Shown here piece by piece: positions 1 through 10,832 of a stretch of 64,000 nt of DNA. The notes beneath the pieces are model-generated. The model was given only the letters and a program-made list of their open reading frames with translations. It was not told the origin of the DNA and ran no database searches. Origin of the DNA: Prinia subflava (taxonomy: Eukaryota; Chordata; Aves; Passeriformes; Cisticolidae). A program made the position numbers and the translations under genes. The DNA is taken from the NCBI RefSeq assembly GCF_021018805.1, contig NW_026960607.1, positions 3,474,501 through 3,538,500 on the forward strand, read 5' to 3'. Numbering within the stretch: the first letter of the stretch is position 1; each line of letters starts with the position of its first letter.

Positions 1-1727
1 CTCAGCTTCGAGACCCTTTATTGATAATTGAGTGGATCTTTACAAACAACCAACCTACAAAGACAATTACCACCTTCCAAGAAATCATGGCACATCTAAT
101 AAAAAAGGCCAGAACTCGCCTCCGTTCCCTTGCAGGGTGTGAGTTCACATGCATATACATGCCATTAACCGGCGGAGACCTGGAGTATTTGCTTCAGACC
201 AATGAAAATCTCCAGTACGCCCTAGATAGCTATAAAGGCCAAATCTCCATCCATATCCCAAAACATAAACTTTTTAATATAACCTTTAATCTGACCCCAA
301 AATTAGTACAGAGTAGAACACCTCTCAAAGCTCTAACAGTCTTTACAGACGGCTCGGGGTCATCCCACAAGTCTGTAATGACATGGAAAGACCCTAAGAC
401 CCAAAAATGGGAATCTGATGTCCAAATAGTGGAGGGATCTCCACAGATTGCAGAGTTAGCAGCTGTTGTCAGAGCCTTTGAGAAATTCAAAGACGAACCT
501 TTTAATCTCATTACAGACTCTTCATATGTCGCAGGTATAGCTATGAGGGCAGAACAAGCCCTTCTCAAAGACGTTTCCAATCCAAAGTTACACCAATTGA
601 TTTCTGCATTAATACGTTTAATCTCCCACAGAAAACAACCTTACTATGTAATGCATGTAAGGTCACACACTGACCTCCCAGGTATCATTGCAGAAGGGAA
701 CAGGAAAGCAGATGCATTGGCCATGGCACTAGAGACTGCTAACATCCCTGACATCTTTGCCCAGGCAAAGTTGTCACATGCATTTTATCACCAAAATGCA
801 GCTGCCCTTATTAGAATGTTCAAGCTCTCAAAAGATCAAGCAAAAGCTATTGTTGCCACGTGCCCGAACTGCCAAAGCTACCAGATACCATCTGTGGGGA
901 CAGGAGTCAATCCCCGAGGACTTAACAGCTGCCAGCTGTGGCAGACAGATGTCACTCACTTCCCACCTTTTGGAAGGTCAAAGTATGTGCACGTATCGGT
1001 TGACACGTTTTCTGGAGCAGTGTTTGCATCATCTCATCCAGGAGAAACTACACAGCATGCCATAAAGCACTTCCTCCTTGCCTTTGCTACCCTGGGGGTA
1101 CCAAAACAGATCAAAACAGATAATGGACCTGCCTATGCCTCTCGTAAGTTAAAAGAATTCTTCAGTGACTGGGGAATAGAACACAAGAAAGGCATACCTG
1201 CAAATCCCACAGGACAATCCATCATAGAGAGAACACATCAAACCCTCAAAAGAGTCCTCAATCAGCAGCGAAGTGAAACAAAAATCATATCTCCAGTTGA
1301 AAGACTCTGCAAGGCTCTCTATGTCATCAACTTCCTAAATGGTACAACATCAGAGCCCGACCCTCCAGTACTTCGCCACTTCGCAAATACCACCCAAGCA
1401 AAGCTTGCTGAGAAACCACCTGTGCTAGTGAAGGACCCAGAGACTCATCAAATTTCTGGGCCTTTCCAGTTAATTACTTGGGGGAGAGGATATGCGTGTG
1501 TTTCACTACCATCTGGTCCAAGATGGTACCCAGGAAAACACATAAAACCATACCTAGGCACTACAAACACTACTCAGTCAGACACTGACAAGAGTTCCTC
1601 TGAGTTGAATACAAGACCGCCTCAAAACCAGACAAGTTCTGCCTGGAGACGAAGGCGTCGCCGAATATCCACGTACCAAAGAAAAAACCGACCCATCCCA
1701 CGACAGCAGAAGAAACAGAAAAGATGA
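1..1727 (+). CDS. pol: ERV A pol, C-terminal part (RT connection, RNase H, integrase)
   Basis: The reading frame is open from the window edge (first codon at base 3) to a TGA at 1725-1727, so it is the C-terminal part of a longer Pol. Its first residues (LLIIEW) match the RT connection of the other two ERVs. RNase H follows with its acidic residues in FTDGSG, AELAAVV and TDSSYVAG and a later RSHTD. Integrase begins with an HHCC zinc module (FYHQN, CPNCQ). Its catalytic triad is Asp at 948-950, Asp at 1119-1121 and Glu at 1227-1229, with the DX35E spacing of retroviral integrases. A C-terminal DNA-binding region and a very basic tail containing six arginines in a row complete it. No stop or frameshift is visible, which is notable because the env of the same element is heavily damaged. 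Confidence 0.92.
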   Translation, partial: QLRDPLLIIEWIFTNNQPTKTITTFQEIMAHLIKKARTRLRSLAGCEFTCIYMPLTGGDLEYLLQTNENLQYALDSYKGQISIHIPKHKLFNITFNLTPKLVQSRTPLKALTVFTDGSGSSHKSVMTWKDPKTQKWESDVQIVEGSPQIAELAAVVRAFEKFKDEPFNLITDSSYVAGIAMRAEQALLKDVSNPKLHQLISALIRLISHRKQPYYVMHVRSHTDLPGIIAEGNRKADALAMALETANIPDIFAQAKLSHAFYHQNAAALIRMFKLSKDQAKAIVATCPNCQSYQIPSVGTGVNPRGLNSCQLWQTDVTHFPPFGRSKYVHVSVDTFSGAVFASSHPGETTQHAIKHFLLAFATLGVPKQIKTDNGPAYASRKLKEFFSDWGIEHKKGIPANPTGQSIIERTHQTLKRVLNQQRSETKIISPVERLCKALYVINFLNGTTSEPDPPVLRHFANTTQAKLAEKPPVLVKDPETHQISGPFQLITWGRGYACVSLPSGPRWYPGKHIKPYLGTTNTTQSDTDKSSSELNTRPPQNQTSSAWRRRRRRISTYQRKNRPIPRQQKKQKR

Positions 1728-1907
1728 ACAACATTCTGCTGCATCAGTCAAGCTATAAGCCAGACATAGCTTGAACACAAACTTGTCCTCTGAATTACAT
1801 GTCATTATCTTTTTTTAGAAAATTTTTACCCTAAAACCCCCTATTATTCCCTTTCCCAACTCTTACCAAAAACCCCTAACTTCACACCCACTTACCCATC
1901 CCTTGCT

Positions 1908-1950
<43 letters not shown>

Positions 1951-2072
1951 GGGGAGGGGGGAAGGAACAGAGAAATGGAATGAAGGAAAAAACCCAAACC
2001 CTTTCCTCCCATCATGAAAGATAACAACTTTTTGTTTATATTCCCTATCAGAAGCCTTATCCCTGTCCAGAG
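1728..2072. other. pol-env interval with A31-G12 homopurine tract
   Basis: This gap between pol and env has no reading frame. It contains 31 consecutive A (1912-1942) followed by 12 G (1943-1954) and more purines to about 1968, preceded by pyrimidine-rich DNA at 1800-1910. The matching interval of the intact provirus holds the env splice acceptor, and no tract like this. Confidence 0.85.
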
Positions 2073-2734
2073 ATGAAAACTGGTGTTCTCCTCACTTCTG
2101 TTTGGATGCTCTTCACCGTACCGTACGCCTGCGGCTGGATTAGCCCCCAGCCTAGTCATAATGTTTGGGTAACCTTAGCAAAAACATTGAAACAGGATAA
2201 CGTGCTTATCCATGGGCAGCGTTGATAACCCACTTTCCACATGTCTAGTAGGGATTCCTTTTGTAGCAGATGACTGGCCCGTCTATAACTCTGAGCTCCT
2301 CCGCACCACAGGATGAGGAAACCACAAGACATGCATCTCTCCACAACCGCGCCGCGATTGACTTCTTGCTGCTCGCCCAGGGACACGGATGCCAAGACTT
2401 TGAAGGGATGTGTTGCTTCAATCTCTCATCACGCTCAGAATCCATCCACGCAAACATCCAAAAACTGAGAGAACTTGTGAAGGACTTAAAAATAGAAAAG
2501 AACCCAGACTGGGTCAATGACCTTTTTGGTCAATGGGGATTAACAGGATGGGTTGCATCTCTTGTTAAGGGAATTCTGTGGATTTTCATTGTAGTTGTCA
2601 TTGTATTAGTTATGTTCTCATGCCTTATCTATTGCTTTAAAAGAACTATAGGGAACGCTTTTTTATTAAATACAGAAAGTGGAATTGTTGCAGCCGGGAG
2701 GCCTGGTAGGCTTCCGTGGCGGTCAGTTGCTTAA
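2073..2734 (+). pseudogene. env: ERV A env remnant: leader fused to TM subunit, SU deleted
   Basis: An ATG at 2073 opens a signal-peptide-like start followed by a WISPQPSHNVWVTLA stretch that matches the start of Env in the intact provirus (WIIPQPRQNVWVTLA). The frame is then broken by a stop near 2222 and shifts. Almost all of SU and the fusion peptide are missing, and the sequence resumes near 2310 in the TM ectodomain. That part keeps the heptad/immunosuppressive-like region, a CX6CC motif (GCQDFEGMCC), a membrane-proximal segment and a hydrophobic anchor of about 25 residues (around 2575-2635), and ends at 2734, inside the LTR. The residual 2270-2734 frame is open but its apparent start is an accident of the deletion. 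CX6CC TM proteins are found in gamma-, alpha- and type-D betaretroviruses. No functional entry protein can be expected. Confidence 0.85.
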
Positions 2735-3010
2735 GGGCAGAAATGCCTAGTCATGGTGACTAGGCCAAAATAACCCTTCTCCCGCGCTTGGACCCTCGCT
2801 TATCTCCCTGTAAGACAATAGGTCACTTTCTACCCCGAACCATACCATTGGACACCTTTTCAAAACCTCTGTACCCTATAAAAACCCCACTTTCTCCCAG
2901 CTCAGCAGAAGCCGCTGTCCCTGGAACCCTTCACGGAAGAAGCTAATAAAGATTCATCTGTGGAACTCCATACGGCGCTTCTCCTCTCTCTCCCTGCGTC
3001 TGCCAAGGCA
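2686..3010 (+). repeat. ERV A 3' LTR (3' boundary uncertain)
   Basis: It starts TGTTGCAG just after a short purine-rich stretch. A TATA box (TATAAAAA, 2877-2884) and a polyadenylation signal (AATAAA, 2945-2950) lie at the spacing expected for a class II LTR. A CA at 3009-3010 gives a 325-bp LTR, close to the lengths of its relatives. GC-richer DNA continues to about 3230, so U5 could be longer. Confidence 0.7.
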
Positions 3011-3011
3011 C

Positions 3012-3096
3012 CTTAGCAAGCTTATGAGCTGAGAATCACTGCAAAAGAGCTGATCACTGCTAAGAGCTGAATATCACTATAACTAAGCTTGCTAAG
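3012..3096. repeat. 13-bp inverted repeat enclosing three short tandem repeats
   Basis: CTTAGCAAGCTTA at 3012-3024 is perfectly complementary to TAAGCTTGCTAAG at 3084-3096. The 59-bp loop contains three imperfect copies of GAGCTGA..ATCAC(TGC) at about 3025, 3047 and 3065. It sits at or just outside the ERV A LTR end. Confidence 0.85.
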
Positions 3097-4065
3097 TGTT
3101 GCCTGTGCCCGGGAGCTTTGCCGGAGTTGCTTGGACAGGGGGGTACGTAAGTGCACCCCTAACCAGGACCAACAAAGGCAGCCGAGACACCGACTGAAGC
3201 TACCGGGGAAAAAACAAAAGAGCACTACAGCTATCAGCAATTTACCCTTGGAAAAGGAGCTGTCAAGTAAATGCCTTCCTATTCACATCATGTGGTAGGT
3301 AAAAATCCTGAGCTGATCTATGCCTCATGATTGAGCAGACAGGTCTCTTCCCAGCAATCAATGTTGGTGAAAAACTGATTTTTATGGTACTGACAATCTG
3401 ATGGTACTAAAATAACATCTCCTAGACCCTCTGGTAATGAAAAATTATCTAAGTGAAAGGAAGAAAGAGTACAAAACATTACAGACTAATATTTACCTTT
3501 AAAATTGTAGAAACTTTTTCCCAATAAGTAAATAGTCATTCTTTTTAGTTTTGCTTTCATTAAGCATAGTTGGAAGGACTCTGTTGTGCTTTACCACAGT
3601 GGACCAGATTGCATCAGTTGCTTCTGAAGAAGACCAGAAGCCTTGTCAATAGAGTGTGGAATAGAGGACAGTCAAAGTGAAATCAGCTTAAAGTGTCATT
3701 CTCCTTACTGAATCAAATGCTAACAGAATATTGACATATTCTATAACCACTGACCTTAGATTTTCATTTTGGGATGTCCATGGACAATGTCCATGTCTTC
3801 TGGGTAGCAAATATTCAGTTACATCTATGCTACTAAGTGGTGCTATCTGTACAGAAATGTAAGAGATATTTCTTCTTGTTTTCTTTGGACAGAACACTGC
3901 TGTTGCAACTTATGATGTTGCATTTTGCTTGGCCAAGTGGAGATACAGTACGAGCCTGGCTAGTAAAAGTTATAGAGTGGGATAGTTGTTCCCTTATGTA
4001 GCAGTTTCATAATAACTTCACTGTATTCCTGTGAACAAAACATCAGCTGGTTCCTTATAATTATC
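3097..4065. other. Gene-less segment
   Basis: The first 130 bases or so are GC-richer and may still belong to ERV A. The rest is AT-rich. The open frames are short and resemble no family I know. Confidence 0.5.
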
Positions 4066-4071
4066 ACCTCC

Positions 4072-5370
4072 TGTTGGAGTCCATGTTTCCATAGATCCTC
4101 CGCAGAGAGTGAGAAGTACAGAGATAGAATTAAAACCTTTAGAAAAATTAGAATATATAAAGCTTTATGTGCATAAAGTAGAAATCTAAGCTTTAGTTTC
4201 AAGCTTCACATGCCCTAAGTCCTAGTTGTTAGTGTAGAAGGACAGAGCTTCAGGCCTAGTGATAGAGTTTAGACACAACAAAAATAGAGTAGAGTACTGT
4301 TTATAATTTTTAGTATGAATTTTATGTACAATAAGATAGAACTTTATGCTAGTAAGATAGAGTTTTGCATTAATAGATATGCTATGTGCGTAGGTTTTGA
4401 TACTGTTTTTCGTAGTTTTACGAACTTTAGAATTGTGTCTAGATTGGCTAGTGTGTAGATAAAAATATGAATATGCATTTTGTAATTTGGGATAAAAAGC
4501 CTCTGGGTTGGAAGTGAAGTGGTCGATTGATCAATCCGATCTATCGATCCAACCTCCACCTTCTGCAGCCTGAGGAAGGAGCCCTGCCAGGGAGCCGAAT
4601 GGGATTCTAAAGGTACCATCTATTGTCGCTCAGATCAGGGCCCTGGGGTCCCGTCCCTTCCCTTTCCCCCTGCGGCGTTTGCCCCGGAACTCTGCTCAGG
4701 GCTGCCGGGGAGTCTGCGAGGGTTCGGGACCCCGGGACCCCTCCTTGCCCCTGCGATCCCATCCCTTCCCTTTCCCCCTGCGGCAGTTGCCCCGGAACTC
4801 TGTTCAGGGCTGCTGGGAACTCTGTGTGAGTTTGGGACCTCAGGGCCCCCATTGCCATCGCGTCCCTATGGTTGGGAATCCTGTGTGGTTCGGGATCCTC
4901 CATTGCCATCGCAACCCCCGGACGGGAACTCTGTACAGTTCGGGATCCCTCACTGTCATCGCGACCCTGTGATCAGGGACTCTGTGTGGGTTTTGAATCT
5001 CGGGGCCCTTTTCTGTTATTGTGACCCCACGGCTGGAAACGCTGCTTGGGGTCAGGAGATAGGAGGCTGATTTACCTGGAGGTTGTAATGTCAGATTTGT
5101 GCTTTGCTTATAGTCTTACTAGAGTTTTGCTTGTTAAGAATTCTGTGCTCTGCTTGTTGTTTCATTAGAGTTTTGTTTGTTAGGATTTCTATGCTTTGGT
5201 TATTGTTTTATTTGGACTTTGCTTGTTTATGTTTATAACTGATTGTATTGTAAGACCGCTCTTAGAACTCTCGCACCCTCAGATACATGCTTTGTAAATA
5301 AACCACTCTGCTTAGATCCTAAAATGCTGTAAGACCTATAAAGACTTTAACCCGTAACACGGCCTCGGCA
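4072..5370 (+). repeat. Solo LTR, 1299 bp, 6-bp duplication ACCTCC, internal minisatellite
   Basis: The element runs TGTTGG...CGGCA and is flanked by ACCTCC at 4066-4071 and 5371-5376. A TATA-like GATAAAAAG (about 4491) and an AATAAA (5297-5302) are in + orientation, but they are about 800 bp apart, which implies an unusually long R region. The stretch between them is GC-rich and internally repeated. The 6-bp duplication suggests a class II (ERVK-like) integrase. Confidence 0.75.
4640..5055. repeat. GC-rich degenerate tandem repeat inside the LTR
   Basis: Two copies of a roughly 110-bp unit (about 4648-4758 and 4760-4866) share the core CCCTTCCCTTTCCCCCTGCGG and a following GGAACTCTG block. 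Three or four shorter copies of about 50-60 bp follow to 5055, each with GGGA(A/C)TCTGT..GTTCGGGAT and CATTGCCATCGCGACCC. The copies have diverged, so this is an old minisatellite-like expansion. Confidence 0.8.
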
Positions 5371-5376
5371 ACCTCC

Positions 5377-6433
5377 CTTACATTTCTAACTCTCTCCTCT
5401 AGTTTTTCATGTTAAAACATGGAATAAATCTTTTTTTCTGAGGTCCATTTCAATGTGGAAGGGTTAACTGAATTTACGTCCCATCTCATCCCATTTAAAT
5501 TTCTAATTAATGATAATTAGTGAGTAAAAGAGGTAGATGTTCTCCTAAAAAAATTAAAGAACCATGATTCTTCAAAAGCATCACGAACTTTTACAGGAGA
5601 AAAAAATCCAAATAATGATTAAAAACCCCATCTCCTTCTAACCCTTGAGTTTTTTAACGATTAAGTAAATACAGTTTTTTTCCTACTTAGAGTATCAGTG
5701 CTGGAGAAGATGGAAATGAGTGTCCTTCTTTCACTTACCAGAGACTTGTACTCAAAGATAGCCCCTTTGATATCAGTATATATTGAAAATGTGGAAGCAA
5801 GCTGCTTGCATTCTGTCAAAAAACAAAACTGGGGGCAAATTTTTAAGAACATGGAGGTTTTTTCACTTTATGTGAAGATCAGGCAGATGCTGTGTGCTCT
5901 GTGGCAGAGGTGGAGTGGGAAGAAATCACATTGTCCTCCCATGAGCAGCACTGCAGGGTTACAAACATAAGACCTGCTGAGAGTAAAAATTATGTTGGAA
6001 TTTTAGCAAGTATTTTGGCTCGGGAGCCTAAGAATGGATAATGGAAATCACAATCAATTTGTTGTTCAGGAAGTAGCCAGTCTGACTCATGGGATGAAGC
6101 CACAAGCAGACCGTGCATGAGCTCATGCAAGAATGCATAAAGATGCAGAAAATCTGTGAAACAAGGAACTTTTAGCAATTGTGGGAAAAATTCTTCTGAG
6201 CTAAGGAAGATTTACAATTTTTTTTCAGAAAAAAAGAAATTGCTGAGAGATACACTGAATAAGAATTTAGATTTACTAAACAAAGGCACCCAGAGGCACT
6301 TGTGTGGCAGCATTTGGTCCAATTCTGAGGGAAGGGAAGGCCCCTTAACTCAGATGGCTATGCTATTTCACTTTGTATTAAATACAGCTGGCATACAGCA
6401 GGGTGGAGTGTGATTCAGAATAAGAGCCTTTAG
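5377..6433. other. Gene-less segment
   Basis: AT-rich DNA between two LTRs. The longest open frames are under 100 codons and show no domain I recognise. Confidence 0.5.
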
Positions 6434-6438
6434 TTCTA

Positions 6439-7080
6439 TGTTATAAATGCCAATTTAATTCCAATTAATAAAATATAATTTATTAATTAAAAAATTACAA
6501 GACAGAAATTTAGGCAAAACCAACAATCGGAAGTACAGTGCCGATGCCCGGGATCGACACTGGGTGAACCAGTTACAGCCTCTATTGCACTGTAACCCCC
6601 TCGTTCACAAATTGGCCCTTTTCGGGGTCCCTATTTTATACAGTTTATTTGGCCGGTGGCAGAGGATTTCCCCACAGTTCTTTGTTTTCGGGGTGGTTTT
6701 TCAAATGCATCTTGGTCATCCAGCCTGCTGAATGGGGCTTCCCCGCGAAAGGATGAGTGTTAATTTCTTCCCTCGTTGTGTTGTATGAATGGGAGACGAA
6801 TTTCTGAATGGAGAGGGTCTCCCTCATAGTATCTCTGGTGATGGCTGAGCATTTCACAGTTCTGCTGCCCCTGGAGGACTGATTTCGATCTTGATTTGCC
6901 TTTCATTTGGAGTCCCGATTCCCGGCAAGGCATTGTCCTTTTCTGAATAGTGGCCCCTGGGCGTTGCTCGTCCTGAGATTTAGTTGGTTTCCTGCTTGAC
7001 CTGCTTGCATTTTATTTTACAGAACATATTTACATTCTATATACACCAAAAACAAGAATTAATATACCATATTTATTACA
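6439..7080 (-). repeat. Solo LTR, 642 bp, 5-bp duplication TTCTA (family shared with 17356 and 41975)
   Basis: On the minus strand the LTR ends GGCATTTATAACA, as do the copies at 17356-17978 and 41975-42718. TTCTA flanks it at 6434-6438 and 7081-7085. The reverse strand carries a TATAAAATAGGGACCCCG promoter-like block and a downstream GTTCACCC...CGATCCCGGG block that aligns with the other two copies. An alternative right end at 7034, also followed by TTCTA, fits the family alignment less well. Confidence 0.75.
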
Positions 7081-7353
7081 TTCTAGAATAAGGATTCTGA
7101 CTACTGAAAAAATAATTTAAACCCATAATCTCACTATCTTCACAAACCTGATGCCTTTTAAGCTTGAAAAATCTTTGTCCTTGTAGTTTAAAAATACAGG
7201 CAACAAACAAATTGCATGGAACTAATACAGTCAATAGAATAAATAAATTTAAAAAGGAAATAAATATATCCAGCTGGTATAAAACCCACAAACAAACACA
7301 ATAAATAGTCAAATTGAGGAAATAAAGCACCTTTGACTACTTCTGTAATTCCA

Positions 7354-8326
7354 TGTGCCATATCACCTTTTATTTATTATAAAAATAACATATAAATATG
7401 CAGCCCAGGGCAGCAGTGGCTCGGAGCACGCAGTAGCTCAGGGCAGCCGGCAGCAGCGGCCCCGCACTGCGGCGACAGGTGAGGGGTGACAACCATGCGT
7501 GGAGCAAGCAGCGAGCTCTCCTCTCCCCCCTCCGCTGCAGCGGTTCGGCAGCAGCTTGTAGCCACAGCAGTGGAGGCATGGCGGAGGCATGGCGGAGCGT
7601 GGACGGTGCAGGCTTTGTTTGGCACACATGGCAGAGCAATACGAGGTGACCCCAACCCATGGGTTTTCCCCGCGGCTTCTGTGAAGCTTCCCAGTTATTC
7701 AAACCCTCGGACTTCCCCAAATCCTTCCCTGTCCTCCCTTGAGGATGACTCTGGCCATGCTACCCCTGAGTGCCCGGTCACTCACAGTCCAGGCCCTACG
7801 GCAATCTGCGGCCAATTGCTCGGACCCTATGGGGGAACTGCTGTGAGTTGACCCACCTTCCAATATGGCAGTGGCCATGCCATTTGGAGCCCTCCTCCCC
7901 ATGCCAGTCCTTCTTTTCCAGTCCCCCACTTCCCTGCCAGTCCCACCCCTTCCTTAAAGGCCACCCTCTGCAGGGGAGGGGGGGGAGGCAGTCCCCTTGG
8001 AATGAAGATGGAACTGAGATTTCCCACATTCCTTCCTCCAGTCTCTTCTCTGAGGGGAGAATCGCCAGTGAGCACCTCCCGTCAAGGGGCGTCCCTCTCT
8101 AAGAAGCCCCTCCCCTAAACAGAGAAGTTTCTTTCGGAAGAAGGTGAATGAAACTGCAGACTCAAACCCGGAGGTCACGTCTTGCTACCCCCCAAGACAA
8201 CGGTACCCGAGTCAGCCTTTTTCTGGGACTTGTACAGATACCAAAGTTATAGTGCTAGTGTTTGTAATTCCTTCTGTGTATCAAATTTAATTTAGATTTG
8301 ATTTGCTTTTAATTTTTGAAAAGACA
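7354..8326. other. GC-rich island of unknown origin, possibly an LTR-like insertion
   Basis: A GC-rich block (about 7400-8220) sits in AT-rich DNA. TTCCA at 7349-7353 and 8327-8331 flanks a TG...CA interval, as for a 973-bp LTR. However, the only AATAAA-like signal lies within about 25 bp of the left end on the minus strand, and no convincing TATA box is placed to match. Overlapping short open frames on both strands reflect the base composition. I do not recognise the sequence. Confidence 0.35.
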
Positions 8327-8331
8327 TTCCA

Positions 8332-10157
8332 GAAAGCTTTGATACTTCAAAGCTTTTGCAGAATATCTTTTCAAACCTTTGATATTACAAGCCCCAGTGT
8401 CCCTCACGAGAAATGAGCAGGCAGAGAACAATTCAGAACGTCTCAAATGTAAAAGAAAGAAAACACTGGGCAAACACTTGCCTACCTCTAAAAACCATAG
8501 TTTGCTATGCCTGCAAACAGAAAAAGCACAAAGAAAAAAGAAATAATAATAATAACAATAAATATATAGTCCCTTTTCCAAATTACATAATTGAAAATAT
8601 AAGTAAATTGTAGTTGATATTGTTTTATTGAACTAAGCCATATCTAAACAAGTCCCTATCCATTTTCTATCTGTTCCCTACTCTGTGAACCTTTTAAGTT
8701 TATACTGGAGTTTATATATTATTTGCAAAAACAACTTAATAATATTCCTTTGTATTCATTTTATTCTGATTTTAGAAGCAGCTAACTCTTTATGCCCTGA
8801 TTGTCATTCTCCTGCAAAGGGCCCAGCAGAAGGACACACATGGTTCCATCATAAAGAGTTGATTTTTCTTAAACATGCTTTGTCACACTTCAATTTAGTA
8901 TAAGTGTATATTTAAGAGATTTATTAACAGGAATTCAATTAAATGTTCCAAATAATATATCTGTAAGATCTGAAGTGTTTTTTGCATTAGAAAAATTGTT
9001 TCAAGTCTCAAGTAGATCTAGAAGTCTCATTTAATATGAAGTACCTTGTCTTTATTATGCATAGAATAATTCAGTAACTTTGATCCTGTTATATTATTGA
9101 TAAAGTATTTTAAAGTCTCACAGTTATGTTAATAAATCTCTTACATTCTAAATTTGTCATGCTATATTATGTAAACTGTGACTGCTTTTATGCCTTAAAA
9201 GATCTTAAAATAACTCATATGATTTAGTGTTGCAAAAAAGTATTCATTATTTTGCCTTGATAACATCTGCTGCTAAAGTGAAGTCCTTTTGATTCTCCTT
9301 AATAAGTATATGCCTGCTACATACATATGTCTTGAGTAGCAAGAAAAAGATCTCAAATGTCTTGTAAGTATAAATGAATTTTAGTTCCTGGTCTAAAGAA
9401 CAGTCAAAGAAGTAAGAAGCATCCTTGTTTAGTCATGTTATTATATGCATCAAATCTGCCATACTGGTGTAGCACTAGAGCATCTTGATTTCCTCTGTTC
9501 TGTCAAGATTGCCCCTCAAGTTATTCCATGTTATAATCTGCTTACCTATGATTTAAAATACTAATTTAGTTTGGCATTTTCAGTGTTCATTCTAATATTT
9601 TAAGTGACTCTCCATCTGGCAATACTTAGAGTAATTTTGATTTTTGCTTTAGTAATAATACTTTCTTCCTTTTATGTTCAGAATTCAGCTTCTAAATCTG
9701 TTTTAATAATTTGATAAAGCTTTTATAATTAGCTTGTTCAATTTATTATAAAAATTTAAAAATGTTTTAAAATTAAGTATGATAAAATTAATATGTTTAA
9801 CCCTTTAAGTAGTCTTTTCTGTAGAAGTAGAAAAGAACTAGATGCACGGAACAAGCTCTTTTCGAAGTACAGAAAGAAGATTGAAGCCTTTGTGATCTAC
9901 TATCCTGATGTCATGAGTTGCTGAACAGAACTTTTCCAGAAAGACTGCTGATTGCCTCGAGTCATCAGAAGACTTCTCGTCAGAAAATAAACCAGTGTTT
10001 TATTGATTAAAGTGTTATTCTATTGTCAGCTTTAATAAGTAAATTGTGCTTTGCAAAAAAGAGGTTGCAGTACTCGAGAACAAATTGAAATATGGTCAAA
10101 TTAATCCAAGAAATTTGAAAGTAAAAAAGAGATTCTTAAATTCAAGGTCTTAAGTTT
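8332..10157. other. Gene-less AT-rich segment
   Basis: Strongly AT-rich unique-looking DNA. No family-level coding similarity, promoter pair or long repeat was seen. A short GC-richer patch near 9840-10000 ends in an AATAAA and might be a very old LTR fragment. Confidence 0.45.
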
Positions 10158-10163
10158 GAGCCC

Positions 10164-10677
10164 TGATCCTAAGTAATTAGCTTGTAAAATTAAATCTTTG
10201 TGATTTTAATAATGTTCTTGAATGCTAGAAACCTCACCCTCTTTAAACATTGTTTCCTCAGTTCCTTATATTGAGTACTGCACTATATTTCCCTTTTTTA
10301 TACAGGAAAGGGACAGATGTTGCGTCCTGCTTTTTAGGTCATATTTATCCATATTTTAATTTTATGGTTCATTCCAGCATTCCCTTGTTTTTCCCCAGTT
10401 TTTGGTCCAACCCAGGTGTTGCAATCCTTCCCTTGCCCAATTCGTTAGCATATACCCACGCTGTTTCCCCTAATTCCCCTCTCATGCTCTGCCACCATTG
10501 GGCAGTCACCCTGACCCCAACCCCTTCCACTTTTTGTGTGCATAAAAGCCCTCTCCACGTGGGCAAGAGCATCTTGGATCCACCATGCATTGAATAAACC
10601 ACCTCTGTTCAACCCCCAAGACCCATGCTGCTGTTCCATCTCTCCCTGCGCTGAAAGCATCAATAACCAGGACTGCA
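10164..10677 (+). repeat. Solo LTR, 514 bp, 6-bp duplication GAGCCC
   Basis: The TG...CA interval is flanked by GAGCCC at 10158-10163 and 10678-10683. A TATA-like CATAAAAG (10541) and AATAAA (10593-10598) are about 50 bp apart and lie about 130 and 80 bp from the 3' end, as in a class II LTR. The promoter and poly(A) pair is convincing; the left boundary depends on the duplication alone. Confidence 0.6.
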
Positions 10678-10832
10678 GAGCCCATGGGGGTATGTCGCAC
10701 CCCGTTCAGTGCCACTTCACCTAAAGCACCCCTGGAGTAGGGAGATACCCTGGGGGAATGCTTCAATGTAAGTCACTGTTAAACTGCTCGTATATAATTT
10801 TCTCCAGAAAGCAGGAAATATTAGCTCATTAT

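Larger units (their letters stand above)
1..3010 (+). mobile_element. ERV A: 5'-cut endogenous retrovirus, 3' half
   Basis: This is the 3' half of an endogenous retrovirus whose 5' part lies outside the window. In order it holds the end of reverse transcriptase, RNase H, integrase, a gene-less stretch with a long homopurine run, a shortened env and a 3' LTR. The pol protein clearly resembles that of the complete provirus at 23989-32096, but the LTRs look unrelated, so it is a sister lineage. The 3' end is uncertain because the flanking duplication cannot be checked without the 5' LTR. Confidence 0.9.

Noticed and set aside
7486..8102. Several 60- to 120-codon frames in the GC-rich island
   Set aside because: Frames overlap on both strands, share no domain with known proteins and follow from high GC content.
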